Under the pieces are notes generated by a model. That model saw only the letters and a list, made by a program, of their open reading frames with translations. It made no database searches and was not told where the DNA came from. This document shows, in pieces, positions 5,507 through 6,141 of a DNA stretch of 6,141 bases (its first letter is position 1; every line of letters starts with the position of its first letter). A program made the translations under genes and the position numbers. The DNA comes from Xanthobacteraceae bacterium (GTDB lineage: Bacteria; Pseudomonadota; Alphaproteobacteria; Rhizobiales; Xanthobacteraceae): positions 1-6,141 of the forward strand of contig JASHRR010001306.1 of assembly GCA_030037185.1 (NCBI GenBank). Reading direction: 5' to 3'.

Positions 5507-6141
5507 GGCTTCGATTTCGCTGGCGCTGGCGGTGAGGCTTGTTCGGCGGCGCCGCGCAGCGATGCCTGCTCATTATCATCGGCAGCCGCGGCCGCGCGCC
5601 CATCCGCAGTTTCCGCCGCTTCTCCCGCTGGCAGGGCAGGGTTGGAGGACGGCGGAGGGTAGGGAGCGGGTCGGCGCAAGGCGGGCCGTTCGGCAGCCCG
5701 CAGCGACGGCTTGCGAGGATGTATCCTGACCCGCTTCACGCGACGCGGGTCAGCGTCGAGAATCTCGATCTCGAACGGTCCCGGGCCCGGCACCAGTTCG
5801 CCGCGCACCGGCACCCGGTCAATCAGCGTGACGATATATCCGCCGACGGTATCAACCTCTTCGGCAGCGTTGCCGACATCGAATTCCGCACCGATCACGG
5901 CGACCGCCTCTTCGAGCGACGCGCGGCCAGACGCGATATACGATCCGTCCGGCTGCCGGATGACGGCACGCTCGGTGGCTTCATCGTGCTCATCTTCGAT
6001 ATCGCCGACGATTTCCTCAACGATGTCCTCGATCGATACCAGACCATCGGTGCCGCCATATTCGTCAATCACCAGCGCAAGATGGATGCGCGTCGCCTGC
6101 ATTTTGGCGAGCAAGTCCATCGCCGGCATGGACGGCGGCAC
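5503..6141 (-). CDS. corC: CorC/HlyC-type CBS-domain protein, 5' end outside window
   Basis: Only the last 212 codons lie in the window; the gene continues past the right edge, so the GTG at 6141 should be read as an internal Val. Residues 1-52 are the end of a CBS pair with the typical MQ-x10-VIDEYGGTDGLVSIEDIVEEIVGDIEDEHD. Residues of about 55-144 form the CorC_HlyC transporter-associated domain, with DGSYIASGR, EEVDTVGGYIV and a closing RVKRVRIHPRK. The family (also called TlyC or hemolysin-like) is linked to magnesium/cobalt efflux and membrane integrity; the exact role in alphaproteobacteria is unsettled. The last 65 or so residues are low-complexity Ala/Pro/Glu with no domain, and part of this tail is encoded by repeat-like DNA. 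It overlaps lnt by 4 bp. In relatives phoH and ybeY usually lie upstream, so they are expected beyond the edge. Confidence 0.92.
   Translation of the reverse strand: MPPSMPAMDLLAKMQATRIHLALVIDEYGGTDGLVSIEDIVEEIVGDIEDEHDEATERAVIRQPDGSYIASGRASLEEAVAVIGAEFDVGNAAEEVDTVGGYIVTLIDRVPVRGELVPGPGPFEIEILDADPRRVKRVRIHPRKPSLRAAERPALRRPAPYPPPSSNPALPAGEAAETADGRAAAAADDNEQASLRGAAEQASPPAPAKSKP
5624..5670 (-). repeat. Repeat-like GC-rich segment in the corC 3' tail
   Basis: CCCGCT and AGCGGG arms (5665-5670 with 5624-5629) bound a pyrimidine-rich stretch encoding about PAPYPPPSSNPALPAG. The pattern CCCTCC...CCAACCCTGCCC...AGCGGGAG recalls, from general knowledge, degenerate copies of the dispersed CTCCCGC/GCGGGAG repeats that are frequent in Bradyrhizobium-like genomes. 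It could equally be biased composition in an unconstrained tail. Confidence 0.3.

Noticed and set aside
1..6141. Phage defence, toxin-antitoxin, CRISPR or mobile element content
   Set aside because: No transposase, integrase, repeat-spacer array, paired small toxin genes or terminal repeats are visible; most genes are core housekeeping.

Overview
The window reads as a chromosomal, GC-rich alphaproteobacterial locus, most likely Hyphomicrobiales and possibly a Bradyrhizobium or Xanthobacteraceae relative. This rests on protein character and on the gene order corC - lnt - HTH regulator - metK - trmB, which is a conserved housekeeping block in that group. No mobile element, CRISPR array, tRNA or rRNA gene was found. 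I see no clear undescribed multi-gene system. The interest lies in RNA-level structures, in repeat-like insertions within core genes, and in a broken gene neighbourhood at the left end.

Layout, right to left in the direction of transcription (minus strand). The 3' part of corC (CBS/CorC_HlyC protein; 5' end outside the window) overlaps lnt (apolipoprotein N-acyltransferase) by four bases, so the two are probably translationally coupled. A 178-bp AT-rich gap follows, with an extended -10 promoter candidate and inverted repeats. It precedes a small XRE/Cro-type regulator of the PhrR/PraR type. A 150-bp leader with alternative hairpins then precedes metK (S-adenosylmethionine synthetase), which starts at TTG behind a near-perfect Shine-Dalgarno. 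After 51 bp comes trmB (tRNA m7G46 methyltransferase), whose GTG start and Shine-Dalgarno sit inside a 7-bp hairpin. Three of the four minus-strand genes whose starts are visible use non-ATG starts (lnt GTG, metK TTG, trmB GTG).

On the plus strand at the left end is a single gene for an apparently exported cyclase-family (kynurenine-formamidase-like) metal hydrolase. It converges on trmB and overlaps its 3' end by 23 bp. In related genomes I would expect rimP-nusA after trmB, so this looks like a lineage-specific insertion or rearrangement.

Functional links: MetK makes the SAM that TrmB uses. CorC and Lnt are envelope functions; the lnt homologue (actA) and phrR are both linked to acid or pH response in Sinorhizobium. 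The linkage looks like conserved synteny around core functions rather than one pathway.
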